From positions 1 through 64,000 of the forward strand of contig JBDKTO010000008.1 in the NCBI GenBank assembly GCA_039680175.1: a stretch of DNA of 64,000 nucleotides. Direction: 5' to 3'. Position numbers and translations under genes: made by a program. Position 1 is the first letter of the stretch. Each line of letters opens with the position of its first letter. The notes beneath the pieces were generated by a model. It was not told the origin of the DNA, did not search any database, and saw only the letters and a program-made list of their open reading frames with translations. This DNA comes from Veillonellales bacterium. GTDB taxonomy: Bacteria > Bacillota > Negativicutes > JAAYSF01. This document shows, one piece after another, positions 8,409-17,395 of the stretch.

Positions 8409-9287
8409 ATGATTAAGCAATTATGGGAAATCCGGGAAGAGGTTAGAAATCGCTGCCCCCTTATTGTAAATCTTACTAATAACGTAGTCACAAATTTTAC
8501 GGCCAATGTTCTGCTGGCGGCGGGAGCGTCGCCGATTATGTCCGAAGGAGCGGCGGAAGCGGAATCGCTGGCCGGAAGCTGCGATGCCCTGATTTTAAAT
8601 ATCGGCACGCTTCATACCCGCCAGATTTCTTATTTTTTGAAGGCCGGTGAATATGCCAATAAATTTAAAAAGCCGATTGTTTTTGATCCGGTGGGAGTCG
8701 GCGCGACTCCTTACCGGAATATGGCCGCCGCGCAGATTATCAATGATATCAAGCTGAGTCTGATTCGCGGGAATTATGGGGAAATCGGCTTTTTGGCCGG
8801 TACCGCCGACCAGGTAAAAGGGGTTGACAGCGCCAGTTCAGAGGCCAATGTGGAAAGTCTGAAGCAGCTGGCAGTCCAAACCGGGGCACTGGTTGCCGCT
8901 ACCGGGCCGTTGGACTATGTCACCGACGGGGAGCGGGTATTTTCCAATGGCACAGGAGATCCCCTGCTGCAATTGGTTACCGGCACAGGCTGCGCGCTCA
9001 GTTCTCTGACCGGGGCTTTTCTGGCGGTGGCGGAAGATAAGCAGCTGGGGGTTTTGGCAGCCCTGGCTTTTTATGGGGCGGCGGCAGAGAAGGCGGCTGA
9101 TAAAGCAAAAGGTCCGGGCAGTTTTGCCGTTAAATTTATGGATGCGTTGTATAATTTGACATATAAAGAGTTTCGCAAACTGGCTGCGGCGAAAACGGCA
9201 GCCCCGGGATTGGCGCCGGAGAATGGACCGGCGGAGGAAGCGGGAACGATTGTCGGCGGCGAAGGGGATTTTAACGAAAGGAAGTGA
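8409..9287 (+). CDS. thiM: Hydroxyethylthiazole kinase
   Basis: Salvage kinase that phosphorylates 4-methyl-5-(2-hydroxyethyl)thiazole for thiamine synthesis in the cytoplasm. Family motifs seen are [29 protein letters not shown] at the N-terminus (split here by the fold), [24 protein letters not shown], and [15 protein letters not shown], which holds the catalytic cysteine and anion hole. About 292 residues, with a C-terminal tail slightly longer than usual (Ala/Glu-rich). The ATG at 8409 sits behind GGATGG; longer in-frame starts lack a site. No TPP riboswitch was recognised upstream. The next gene begins 4 bases after the stop. Confidence 0.93.
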   Translation: MIKQLWEIREEVRNRCPLIVNLTNNVVTNFTANVLLAAGASPIMSEGAAEAESLAGSCDALILNIGTLHTRQISYFLKAGEYANKFKKPIVFDPVGVGATPYRNMAAAQIINDIKLSLIRGNYGEIGFLAGTADQVKGVDSASSEANVESLKQLAVQTGALVAATGPLDYVTDGERVFSNGTGDPLLQLVTGTGCALSSLTGAFLAVAEDKQLGVLAALAFYGAAAEKAADKAKGPGSFAVKFMDALYNLTYKEFRKLAAAKTAAPGLAPENGPAEEAGTIVGGEGDFNERK

Positions 9288-9291
9288 ACCG

Positions 9292-10458
9292 ATGGCCGAT
9301 TATACCGAAACAGAATTGAAACTGCAGGTAACGGCTCCCGGAATCTGGGACGAGCTGCTGGTATCACCGCTGCTGGCTGCTGATGATGCTGAGCCGGCCG
9401 TCACCCGGAGTTTGGAAGCCAGGTATTATGATACAGCCAATCAGGCACTGCAGCAATCACGGCTGACTTACCGCGTCCGACGGGAAGGGGACCGCTGGGT
9501 GGCTACTGTTAAAGGGGATGGAAAGTCTGCCGGGGGGCTTCATTGCCGGCAGGAATGGAATGTGGCTGTTGAGGATGATGCGCCGGATATTGAGCCCTTT
9601 ATGGCTACTCCCGTCGGTTTCCGGCTGCGGCAGGCCGTAGGCGGGGCAGAACTGCTGCCGCTGTTTATTACCCGGTTCCAGCGGCGAATTTTTAACATTT
9701 CCACTGCTGACGGCAACCGGATCGAGGCGGCTGCCGATCGGGGCGAGATTGTGGCTGGTGAGACAGACCGGCGGGAACCGATATTGGAAGTGGAGCTGGA
9801 ATTGAAACAGGGCCAGCCGGTCGTCTTGCTGCAGCTGGGGGCGGAGCTATCCCGCCGATTTCCCCTGCTGCCGGAGCCGAGGAGCAAATACTACCGGGGA
9901 TTGGTGCTAGCCGGTTTAACCAGGCGGGAGGACGGGAAAAGTCATCCGCCGGTTCGCTTGGCAGACAGCGATCCTTTAGGATCCTGTTTGGAACGGATCA
10001 TGCCGGAATGGGTCCAACAGGTATTGGCGGTTCAGACGGAATTTCTTCGGCGGCCGAAAGAACCAGAAGCCCTGCATGAATTGCAGACGGCGTTACGGCG
10101 GCTGTGTTCTTTGTTGGCTTTCATTCAACCGCTGCTGCCGCCGAAGGAGTATATCCGGCATAAGGCGGCGCTGCAGCAGTGGGACCGGGAACTGGAACCC
10201 TTGCGAAAAATTGAGGAGCTTTGGACCGAATGGAGGTCAATTTGTCGGCAGACAGGAAATGAATTGGAACAGGTATTGGCGCTGGAACATCATCGCCAGG
10301 CCGAACGATTGGCAGCTTCGCTGGCGGCCGGAAGGACAACGCCCCTGCTGTTGGAGCTGTGGGGCTGGCTGCTGAAGTTGCCCTGGAAAAATTCGCTTCC
10401 GTCAGAGGTGTCATTGGATACGTTTGTCAGACAACGGCTGCCGCAATGGCTGGAATAA
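9292..10458 (+). CDS. CYTH-CHAD domain triphosphatase-like protein
   Basis: A 388-residue cytoplasmic protein. The N-terminal CYTH domain shows the signature ExExK as ETELK (about residues 5-9), then alternating charged strands (YRVRREG, EVELELK) expected for the triphosphate tunnel and its metal sites. The C-terminal half is a CHAD-like helical domain with the ALHELQTALRRLCSLLAF helix. Such two-domain proteins hydrolyse inorganic triphosphate or bind polyphosphate; the CYTH family also includes mammalian thiamine triphosphatase. Its ribosome site overlaps the thiM stop, so the pair is coupled. The thiamine-gene context makes thiamine triphosphate a candidate substrate, by inference only. Confidence 0.85.
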   Translation: MADYTETELKLQVTAPGIWDELLVSPLLAADDAEPAVTRSLEARYYDTANQALQQSRLTYRVRREGDRWVATVKGDGKSAGGLHCRQEWNVAVEDDAPDIEPFMATPVGFRLRQAVGGAELLPLFITRFQRRIFNISTADGNRIEAAADRGEIVAGETDRREPILEVELELKQGQPVVLLQLGAELSRRFPLLPEPRSKYYRGLVLAGLTRREDGKSHPPVRLADSDPLGSCLERIMPEWVQQVLAVQTEFLRRPKEPEALHELQTALRRLCSLLAFIQPLLPPKEYIRHKAALQQWDRELEPLRKIEELWTEWRSICRQTGNELEQVLALEHHRQAERLAASLAAGRTTPLLLELWGWLLKLPWKNSLPSEVSLDTFVRQRLPQWLE

Positions 10459-10527
10459 TAGGCAAAGCCGCTGAAGCGCCTTTTCGGCACTTATCGCATA
10501 GCGCAGGGCTTTGACTAAAAGATTTTA

Positions 10528-10570
10528 TAAAAAAATCAGCAGGCAGTCCGTGTGAAGGGCTGTCTGCTGT
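10528..10570 (-). terminator. Terminator after ppdK
   Basis: On the minus strand CAGCAGACAGCCC pairs with the GGACTGCCTGCTG arm, and a run of T follows. It ends the ccpN-PDRP-ppdK operon. The plus-strand side lacks a T-run. Confidence 0.8.
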
Positions 10571-10619
10571 ATAGAGACATGACTTCGTACTAAGCGAGGC
10601 CATGCCAAGTGGGGCTTAG

Positions 10620-13277
10620 TTATTTTGTACCGCGGGCTTCGTCCTGACTGACGGCGGCCTGGGCGGCTGCCAGCCGGGCAATGGGAACCCGGTAGGGCGA
10701 ACAGCTGACGAAATCCAGACCAATTTGATGGCAGAATTCCACCGAACTTGGTTCGCCGCCGTGTTCGCCGCAGATGCCGATCATCATGTTGGGGCGGGTT
10801 TTTCGGCCGCCGGCCACGGCGATTTGCATCAATTTACCGACACCTTTGCGATCCAGTACGGCAAAGGGATTATCTTTTAAAATTTTCTTATCCAGGTAAT
10901 AAGGCAGGAATTTGCCTTCGGCGTCGTCGCGGCTGAAGCCCAGACAGGTTTGAGTCAGGTCGTTGGTGCCGAAACTGAAAAATTCGGCAACTTCAGCCAG
11001 CTCATCGGCCAGCAGGGCGGCCCGCGGCAGTTCAATCATGGTGCCAATGCTGTAATGGAAGCTGACGCCGTATTGCTGCATGACTTCCCGGCCGATACGG
11101 TCGATTTTTTCTTTAAAGAAGGACATCTCGTCCTTGCTGATCGTCAGAGGAATTTCAATTTCCGGCAGTATGTGAAAGCCTTCTTTTGTCAGGCGGGCAG
11201 CGGCGTTAAAGATGGCCCGCATCTGCATTTCATAGACTTCCGGAAAGGTGATGCCCAGACGGCAGCCGCGGTGTCCCAGCATCGGATTGAATTCATGGAG
11301 CTGTTTTACTTTTTTCAGTAATGCTTCTTTTTCCGCCAGCAGTTTTGGATTTTTACCCAGGGTGCGCAGTTTGGTGGTTTCCACCAGCAGTTCTTCCTGG
11401 CTGGGCAAAAATTCATGCAGCGGCGGATCCAGCAGGCGGATGCATACCGGGAAGCTTTCCATGGCTTTTAAAATACCATAGAAATCACCTTCCTGCATCG
11501 GCAGAAGGTGGGATAAGGCTGCCTTTCTGTCTTCCGGGTTTTCCGCCAAAATCATCTGCTGTACATATGGCAGGCGATCCTGCTGCATAAACATATGCTC
11601 CGTGCGGGTAAGACCGATGCCGGTAGCGCCGAATTGGCGGGCCCGCAACGCATCTTCCGGCGTATCGGCATTGGCGCGGACATCCAGGTGTTTGGCTTCA
11701 TCGGCCCAGGCTAATAAGTCCAGATATTCTTTGGACAATTCCGGGTCTTTCATGGGTACTTCGCCTAAAATAACCCGTCCGGTAGCGCCGTCAATGGACA
11801 GTAGATCTCCTTCCCGGACCGTGAGATCACTGATGGCGATTTCTTTTTTCGCATAATCAATTTTCAGAGCTTCACAGCCGCAGACGCAGGGCTTTCCCAT
11901 GCCCCGGGCGACGACGGCCGCATGGCTGGTCATTCCGCCCCGGCTGGTCAGTACGCCCTGGGCGGTAATAATGCCGTGAATATCATCGGGAGTGGTTTCC
12001 GTTCGTACCAGCAGGACTTTTTTTCCGGCCTTGCCCAACGCTTCCGCGTCGTCCGCGTCAAAGACAACGGTTCCCGAAGCGGCGCCGGGGGAAGCGGGTA
12101 AGCCCTGAGCTACAATGTTGAGGGCTGCCGAACTGTCGATTTGGCGGTGGAGCAACTGAACCAGCTGATCCGGTTCTACCATTAACAAGGCTTCTGTTTT
12201 ACTGATCAGTCCTTCGTCCACCATGTCATGCGCCACTTTTACGGCGGCCTGGGCGGTACGTTTGCCATTTCGGGTTTGCAGCATGTACAGCTTGCCTTTT
12301 TCAATGGTGAATTCGATATCCTGCAGGTTGCGGTAATGTTTTTCCAAAATACCGGCGGTTTGGGCGAACTGCTGATAAATAGCCGGCATTTCGTCTTTTA
12401 GTTTGGCGATTGGCTGAGGAGTCCGGATACCGGCTACGACATCCTCGCCCTGAGCGTTGGTCAGATATTCGCCATACAGAATATTTTCCCCGGTAGAGGG
12501 ATTGCGGGTGAAGGCTACGCCGGTACCGCAATCGCTGCCCATATTGCCGAATACCATGGACTGGATGTTAACGGCGGTTCCCAGATCGTGATCGATTTTA
12601 TTCAGGTTGCGGTAAATGATGGCCCGATCATTGTTCCAGGAACGGAATACGGCCTCCACAGCCATAAACAGTTGTTCGGTTGGGTCCTCGGGAAAGGGCC
12701 GGCCGGTTTTTTGTTCTACTAAATCCTTATAGGCAACGATAATATCCCGGAGGGATGTAGCGGAAAGTTCCTGATCATACGTTACGCCCTGACGGCTTTT
12801 CTGCCGACTCAGGATAGATTCAAAGTCGTGTTTGGGAATTTCCAGCACGACATCGGAAAACATTTGTATGAAACGGCGGTAGGCATCATAAGCGAAGCGC
12901 GGGTTATCTGTGTTTTTTGCCAGTCCGGTGACAGTTTGTTCATTCAGTCCCAGATTTAAAATCGTATCCATCATGCCGGGCATAGAAAATACGGCGCCGG
13001 AGCGAACCGATACCAGCAGCGGATTGGCAGTGTCGCCGAATTTTTTGCCGGTGGCTTGTTCCAGATGCCTTAACTTGTTTTTGACTTCGTCCGTCAGACC
13101 AGCCGGTAGTTTTTTGCCTGCGGTATAGTATTCTTTGCAGGCGTCGGTGGTAATTGTCATTCCCGGCGGCACCGGCAGATGAATATTGGTCATTTCCGCC
13201 AAATTGGCTCCTTTTCCTCCCAATAGGGAACGCATGCTAGCGTTGCCTTCCTCAAATAAATAGACAAATTTTGGCAC
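10620..13277 (-). CDS. ppdK: Pyruvate, phosphate dikinase
   Basis: Interconverts pyruvate + ATP + Pi and PEP + AMP + PPi in the cytoplasm. The 885-residue length is typical. The N-terminal ATP-grasp domain starts with LLGGKGANLAEMT. The central phosphohistidine loop is GGMTSHAAVVARGMGKPC, which contains the catalytic histidine and the adjacent threonine targeted by the regulatory protein. The C-terminal TIM barrel has GIGLTRTEHMF and FGTNDLTQT. The start is GTG, whose G is also the last base of the upstream gene's TAG stop, implying translational coupling. It is the third gene of an operon with its own kinase/phosphorylase regulator. Confidence 0.97.
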   Translation of the reverse strand: MPKFVYLFEEGNASMRSLLGGKGANLAEMTNIHLPVPPGMTITTDACKEYYTAGKKLPAGLTDEVKNKLRHLEQATGKKFGDTANPLLVSVRSGAVFSMPGMMDTILNLGLNEQTVTGLAKNTDNPRFAYDAYRRFIQMFSDVVLEIPKHDFESILSRQKSRQGVTYDQELSATSLRDIIVAYKDLVEQKTGRPFPEDPTEQLFMAVEAVFRSWNNDRAIIYRNLNKIDHDLGTAVNIQSMVFGNMGSDCGTGVAFTRNPSTGENILYGEYLTNAQGEDVVAGIRTPQPIAKLKDEMPAIYQQFAQTAGILEKHYRNLQDIEFTIEKGKLYMLQTRNGKRTAQAAVKVAHDMVDEGLISKTEALLMVEPDQLVQLLHRQIDSSAALNIVAQGLPASPGAASGTVVFDADDAEALGKAGKKVLLVRTETTPDDIHGIITAQGVLTSRGGMTSHAAVVARGMGKPCVCGCEALKIDYAKKEIAISDLTVREGDLLSIDGATGRVILGEVPMKDPELSKEYLDLLAWADEAKHLDVRANADTPEDALRARQFGATGIGLTRTEHMFMQQDRLPYVQQMILAENPEDRKAALSHLLPMQEGDFYGILKAMESFPVCIRLLDPPLHEFLPSQEELLVETTKLRTLGKNPKLLAEKEALLKKVKQLHEFNPMLGHRGCRLGITFPEVYEMQMRAIFNAAARLTKEGFHILPEIEIPLTISKDEMSFFKEKIDRIGREVMQQYGVSFHYSIGTMIELPRAALLADELAEVAEFFSFGTNDLTQTCLGFSRDDAEGKFLPYYLDKKILKDNPFAVLDRKGVGKLMQIAVAGGRKTRPNMMIGICGEHGGEPSSVEFCHQIGLDFVSCSPYRVPIARLAAAQAAVSQDEARGTK

Positions 13278-14098
13278 TAACGATCGACTCCTTCACGGTA
13301 ATATTCCAGCACTCTGGCGGCTGTTTCCTCAGTAGCTTTATTGGTAACGTCGATAATCGGGCAGCCGATTTTGCGCATAATAGTGTCGGCGTAATCCAGT
13401 TCTTCCAGAATACGCTCATAATTGGCGTAATCGGCATGAGGTGATAAGCCCATGGCCCGCAGGCGTTCCTGACGAATTTCGTAGAGTAAGGCCGGTTTAA
13501 TAGTTAGTCCGACGACCCGCTGAGCCGGAACCTGAAATAGTTCCGGCGGCGGCGTAACTTCCGGCACCAGCGGTATGTTGGCCGCTTTGATTCCCTTATG
13601 CGCCAGATACATGCACAAAGGGGTTTTAGAAGCCCGGGAAATTCCGGCTACGACGATATCGGCCCGCAATAGGCCCCGGGGTTCTTTGCCGTCGTCAAAT
13701 TTGACGGCAAATTCAATCGCCTCCACCTTGCTGAAGTATTCATCATCCATTTTGCGGATGAGCCCTGGCTCGTATTTCGGCGGCAAATCGCTGACGCTTT
13801 TTAAGGCTTCGATGATCGGTCCCATTACGTCCACAGAAATCAGATTCAGTTCCTGAGCTTTTTTCTCCAAAAACGATTTTAAATTTGGCCGCACCAGTGT
13901 ATAGATAACAATACCGCCGGCTTCTTTAGCTTCCAGCAGCGCCTCTTCCACCTGACGGGCGGAAATCAGATAAGGTACTCGGCGGATATCAATATGGCCG
14001 GAATCAAATTGACTGGCTGCCGCGTTTACAACCACTTCACCGGTTTCGCCAATGGAATCGGACAAAATGTAAACGATGGGCATTTTATGATGTTCCAA
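13277..14098 (-). CDS. PPDK regulatory protein (Ser/Thr kinase and Pi-dependent phosphorylase)
   Basis: Bifunctional DUF299/PSRP-type enzyme that switches PPDK off by ADP-dependent threonine phosphorylation and on by Pi-dependent dephosphorylation. The 273 residues begin with the family start PIVYILSDSIGETGE and contain the P-loop-like GISRASKTPLCMYLAHKG (about residues 153-170). The start is unclear. TTG at 14098 and ATG at 14083 are in frame, but a perfect AGGAGG lies 7 bases before an in-frame ATT at 14108-14110, so a rare ATT start is possible. The downstream neighbour is its expected target, ppdK. Confidence 0.93.
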   Translation of the reverse strand: MEHHKMPIVYILSDSIGETGEVVVNAAASQFDSGHIDIRRVPYLISARQVEEALLEAKEAGGIVIYTLVRPNLKSFLEKKAQELNLISVDVMGPIIEALKSVSDLPPKYEPGLIRKMDDEYFSKVEAIEFAVKFDDGKEPRGLLRADIVVAGISRASKTPLCMYLAHKGIKAANIPLVPEVTPPPELFQVPAQRVVGLTIKPALLYEIRQERLRAMGLSPHADYANYERILEELDYADTIMRKIGCPIIDVTNKATEETAARVLEYYREGVDR

Positions 14099-14134
14099 TT
14101 GCAGGCTAATGTGAAATCCTCCTTCTGCACCGTA

Positions 14135-14782
14135 TTAGTTTTTATGCTCCACAAGCTGGACAAATAAACGGGTAATGTTGGTTTTGGTAAACCGGCCCAC
14201 TACCTGATATTTGTCGCCGGCTTCGGTTTCCGCCACTTCTACTACCGGCAGGGAATCAACCTGGTGATTGATAAGCTTTTGCGCTGCCCGCAGCACCGAT
14301 TCCTGGGGAAAGGTCATTACCAGGTTAGGCATGCGGGTCATGGTTACACCCACAGGTAATTCATTAATACTTTTGCCTCCCATGGCTGCTTTTAAAAGAT
14401 CTTTGCGGGAAATAACTCCTTCCAAAAACCCGTCGGCCGATACGACGTACATCGTACCCACATCCTCAATAAACATGGTAACAATGGCATCGTATACGGA
14501 AATGCTGTCCCGAACCACGATGGGACGGGAATGTATATCAGCCACCCGGATATTGCCTAAAATCCCGGCAACCAGATCGGAAGGATCTTTGCCGGTACAA
14601 TAGTAGCCAACCCGGGGGCGGGCACCCAGTAAGCCGGAACGGGTCAGAATCGCCAAATCAGGCCGCAGAGCCGCCCGGCTGAGGTTTAATTGTTCAGCAA
14701 GCTGACTGGCGGTAATCGGACCATGGTTTTTGACGATTGCTAAAATAGTCGACTGTCTCGGTGATAATTCGATGTAAGTCAC
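14135..14782 (-). CDS. ccpN: CcpN-like transcriptional repressor (HTH plus two CBS domains)
   Basis: A 215-residue DNA-binding regulator. An N-terminal winged helix (LSPRQSTILAIVKNHGPITASQLAEQLNLSR region, about residues 7-37) is followed by two CBS domains (about 80-205) that sense adenine nucleotides in the Bacillus protein. CcpN represses gluconeogenic genes during growth on glucose. In Bacillus it is also paired with the PDRP homologue yqfL, so the conserved neighbourhood supports the call. Here it leads an operon with PDRP and ppdK and so probably autoregulates the PEP node. The GTG start lies very close to its AAAGG site. Confidence 0.88.
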   Translation of the reverse strand: MTYIELSPRQSTILAIVKNHGPITASQLAEQLNLSRAALRPDLAILTRSGLLGARPRVGYYCTGKDPSDLVAGILGNIRVADIHSRPIVVRDSISVYDAIVTMFIEDVGTMYVVSADGFLEGVISRKDLLKAAMGGKSINELPVGVTMTRMPNLVMTFPQESVLRAAQKLINHQVDSLPVVEVAETEAGDKYQVVGRFTKTNITRLFVQLVEHKN

Positions 14783-14903
14783 CTGCCTTTAGTAAAAGTG
14801 CTACACTAATTAAATAAAATACTAAATATAATATACTACATTTAATTAATTATACCTGCAATAATCAAAAAAATATTGTATATGGGAAGAAAACGGAAAA
14901 TCG

Positions 14904-14929
14904 CAGGATTTAGTTTGTTAAAGGCGAAT
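14904..14929 (+). promoter_or_regulatory. Sigma-H-type promoter before the M48 peptidase
   Basis: CAGGATTT, 12-base spacer, GCGAAT; a full match to the sigma-H layout, ending 40 bases before the ATG. Confidence 0.65.
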
Positions 14930-14969
14930 AGATAATCCATTAATTGGTCAAGAGAAGGAAGGGATTGGG

Positions 14970-16016
14970 ATGCCGTTTTTTCTGCGCCGGATGTTTTTAG
15001 TATGGGTTTGTTTTACCGTGCTCATGTGCTTTGCCGCTTCGACTAAGGCGGAAGCTTTTTCCCTGATTAGCGAACAGGAAGAAATATCCATTGGACGGGA
15101 TGTGGGAAAGCAGCTGGAAAAGCAGTACGGCTTGGTGGACGATCCGGCACTGCAGGAGCGGGTGACCCGGATTGGCATGAAGCTGGTTGCGGTCTGTGAC
15201 CGGCCCAATCTGCCTTACAGTTTTAAGGTTCTTAACTCCAAAGAAGTGAATGCCATGGCGGCACCAGGCGGATTTATCTACATATTTAAAGGACTGATTG
15301 ACATGATGCCCACCGACGATGAACTGGCCGGCGTGATGGGTCACGAATTAGGCCATGTGGTAAAACGGCATACGGTCCATCAGATTGAGAAAAATATGGG
15401 GATGGGTATTTTATTTGGTGTTGTTTTTGGCGACCGGGGCGCTTTTTTACAAAATTTGGCGATGAATGCGATTATGGCCGGCTACAGTCGGGAAGATGAG
15501 CGTCAGGCCGATCAGCTGGGTTTCCTCCATTCCTATAAAGCCGGCTACAATCCTTACAGTATGCTGATCGGGCTGCAGAAATTATCGGATATGGACCCGG
15601 ATCAGGCTCAGCATAATGATTTATTTTCCGATCATCCGGAGGGCCGGGCGCGGGTGGCTATGATTCAGGAGACAATGAAAAGCTACAAAATTCGTCCCAC
15701 CGTCGCGGCGGCTGCCAACGGAGGAGCTCAGGTGGTGGATGGCAACTGGCAGCTGCCGATGATCCAGACGACGAGGAATGGCAATAAACCTCTTATCCGG
15801 GCCTATTTTGCCGCCGGTGTTTTGTATCGGTTGTCCCAACTGCCGGATTATAGCGCCGATAAATATATTACGGACAGTGATGATACGAATTTTACGATTT
15901 ATTATGACGACGAAGCGGTCATTACCCTTACGCCAGAGGATGGCAGTGTTCAGGGAATGAGCGCTATGGATCTGGCAAGCCTGTATATCAACAGCCTGCA
16001 GCAATGGAACCGTTAG
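14970..16016 (+). CDS. Exported M48 family zinc metalloprotease
   Basis: A 348-residue protein with an N-terminal signal sequence (hydrophobic residues about 6-24, cleavage near SAA/TKA). The catalytic motif HELGH sits in MGHELGHVVKRHT (about residues 127-139), and the third zinc ligand is the glutamate of SREDERQADQLG (about 175). The early motif EISIGRDVGKQLEKQYG resembles the BepA/YfgC and Oma1 group. Those members survey envelope proteins, and a periplasmic quality-control role would fit a diderm cell. The C-terminal part (about 245-348) lacks TPR repeats and is unrecognised. A strong ribosome site, GAAGGAAGGG, precedes the ATG. Confidence 0.88.
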   Translation: MPFFLRRMFLVWVCFTVLMCFAASTKAEAFSLISEQEEISIGRDVGKQLEKQYGLVDDPALQERVTRIGMKLVAVCDRPNLPYSFKVLNSKEVNAMAAPGGFIYIFKGLIDMMPTDDELAGVMGHELGHVVKRHTVHQIEKNMGMGILFGVVFGDRGAFLQNLAMNAIMAGYSREDERQADQLGFLHSYKAGYNPYSMLIGLQKLSDMDPDQAQHNDLFSDHPEGRARVAMIQETMKSYKIRPTVAAAANGGAQVVDGNWQLPMIQTTRNGNKPLIRAYFAAGVLYRLSQLPDYSADKYITDSDDTNFTIYYDDEAVITLTPEDGSVQGMSAMDLASLYINSLQQWNR

Positions 16017-16153
16017 GGAAAAAACGGGAATAGTCTGGAGAAATGAAGCATATATTTGTGTTGCGTTGCAAATTTGGCAACCGGAACATAGATATATGCT
16101 TTTTTATTGCAAATGTAATTTGGGGCAACAGCCAAGACATGAGGAGGAGTATG

Positions 16154-17347
16154 ATGCGAAAAAAAGAATGTGTGGCTATGCTGCTGGCCGGCGGTCAGGG
16201 CAGCCGACTGGGCAGTTTGACCAAAAAACTGGCCAAACCGGCCGTCCCTTTTGGCGGAAAGTACCGGATTATTGATTTTGCACTAAGCAATTGCCGCAAT
16301 TCAGGACTGGATACGGTAGGCGTGCTGACCCAATACCAGCCGCTGGCGCTAAACCGGTATATCGGCCTGGGCAGTGCCTGGGACCTTGACCGGAAAGACG
16401 GCGGCGTTTTTTTGCTGCCGCCTCATACGAAAGAACTGGCGGCGGAATGGTACCGGGGAACTGCCGATGCGATTTACCAGAACATCAATTTTATAGAGCA
16501 ATTTAATCCCAGCTATGTGCTGGTATTATCCGGGGATCATATTTATACTATGGATTACGCGCTGATGCTGGAATTTCATAAGAAAAACCGGGCAGAGGGG
16601 ACGATTGCCGTTATGGAAGTTCCCTGGGACGAAGCCAGCCGCTTTGGTATCATGAATATCGGCGATACAGGCAGAATCAGGGAATTTTGCGAGAAACCGG
16701 ACCAACCCCGCAGTAATCTGGCTTCTATGGGAATTTATATTTTTAATTGGAAAGTATTAAAGCGGCAGTTGGAAGAGGATAGCAAAGAACATCTTTCCGG
16801 TCACGATTTCGGTAAGAATATCATTCCCCGGATGATATCCAGCGCTCATTCCCTGTACGCATATCCTTTCACCGGCTACTGGAAGGACGTGGGAACGGTG
16901 GAAAGCTTCTGGCAGGCGAATATGGATCTGTTAGCGGATAAGCCAAGGCTGGATATTTATAATCCGGACTGGCGTATTTATTCCGTTAATCCTGCCCGGC
17001 CGCCTCATTATGCGGGAGTGGGGGCTAAGGTCACGTGCTCCCTGGTGGGAGATGGCGCTTCGATTTACGGGGAAGTCGATCATTCGGTTATTTTTCCCGG
17101 AGTGAATATCAGTGCCGGGACGGTTGTCCGTAATTCCATTGTCATGCCCTATGTCCAGATTGCAGCGCGGGTGCAGATGGAACGGGCGATTATCGGCAGG
17201 CGCACAATTGTAGAAGATGGCGCCAGGATTGGCTGGCAATTGGTTGGGGATTTCCCGGAAATAACGGTGGTGCCGGAGCATAGTCTGATTGCCGCCGGCC
17301 ATTTTTATGGCCCGGCAGGACTGATTCAGCAAAAACAGGTGGTTTAG
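16154..17347 (+). CDS. glgC: Glucose-1-phosphate adenylyltransferase, copy 1
   Basis: Makes ADP-glucose from glucose 1-phosphate and ATP, the committed step of glycogen synthesis. The N-terminal nucleotidyltransferase domain shows [37 protein letters not shown] and [10 protein letters not shown], followed by a C-terminal left-handed beta-helix. The ATG at 16154 is chosen because GAGGAGG lies 6-7 bases upstream; a 37-residue in-frame extension has no homology and no site. In Firmicutes GlgC works with the non-catalytic GlgD encoded next. A second, closely similar copy lies at 23070. Confidence 0.95.
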   Translation: MRKKECVAMLLAGGQGSRLGSLTKKLAKPAVPFGGKYRIIDFALSNCRNSGLDTVGVLTQYQPLALNRYIGLGSAWDLDRKDGGVFLLPPHTKELAAEWYRGTADAIYQNINFIEQFNPSYVLVLSGDHIYTMDYALMLEFHKKNRAEGTIAVMEVPWDEASRFGIMNIGDTGRIREFCEKPDQPRSNLASMGIYIFNWKVLKRQLEEDSKEHLSGHDFGKNIIPRMISSAHSLYAYPFTGYWKDVGTVESFWQANMDLLADKPRLDIYNPDWRIYSVNPARPPHYAGVGAKVTCSLVGDGASIYGEVDHSVIFPGVNISAGTVVRNSIVMPYVQIAARVQMERAIIGRRTIVEDGARIGWQLVGDFPEITVVPEHSLIAAGHFYGPAGLIQQKQVV

Positions 17348-17395
17348 CCGGTAAGCGGGATCACCGGTGGAAAATTTTAGAAACGGGGTGCCGGA

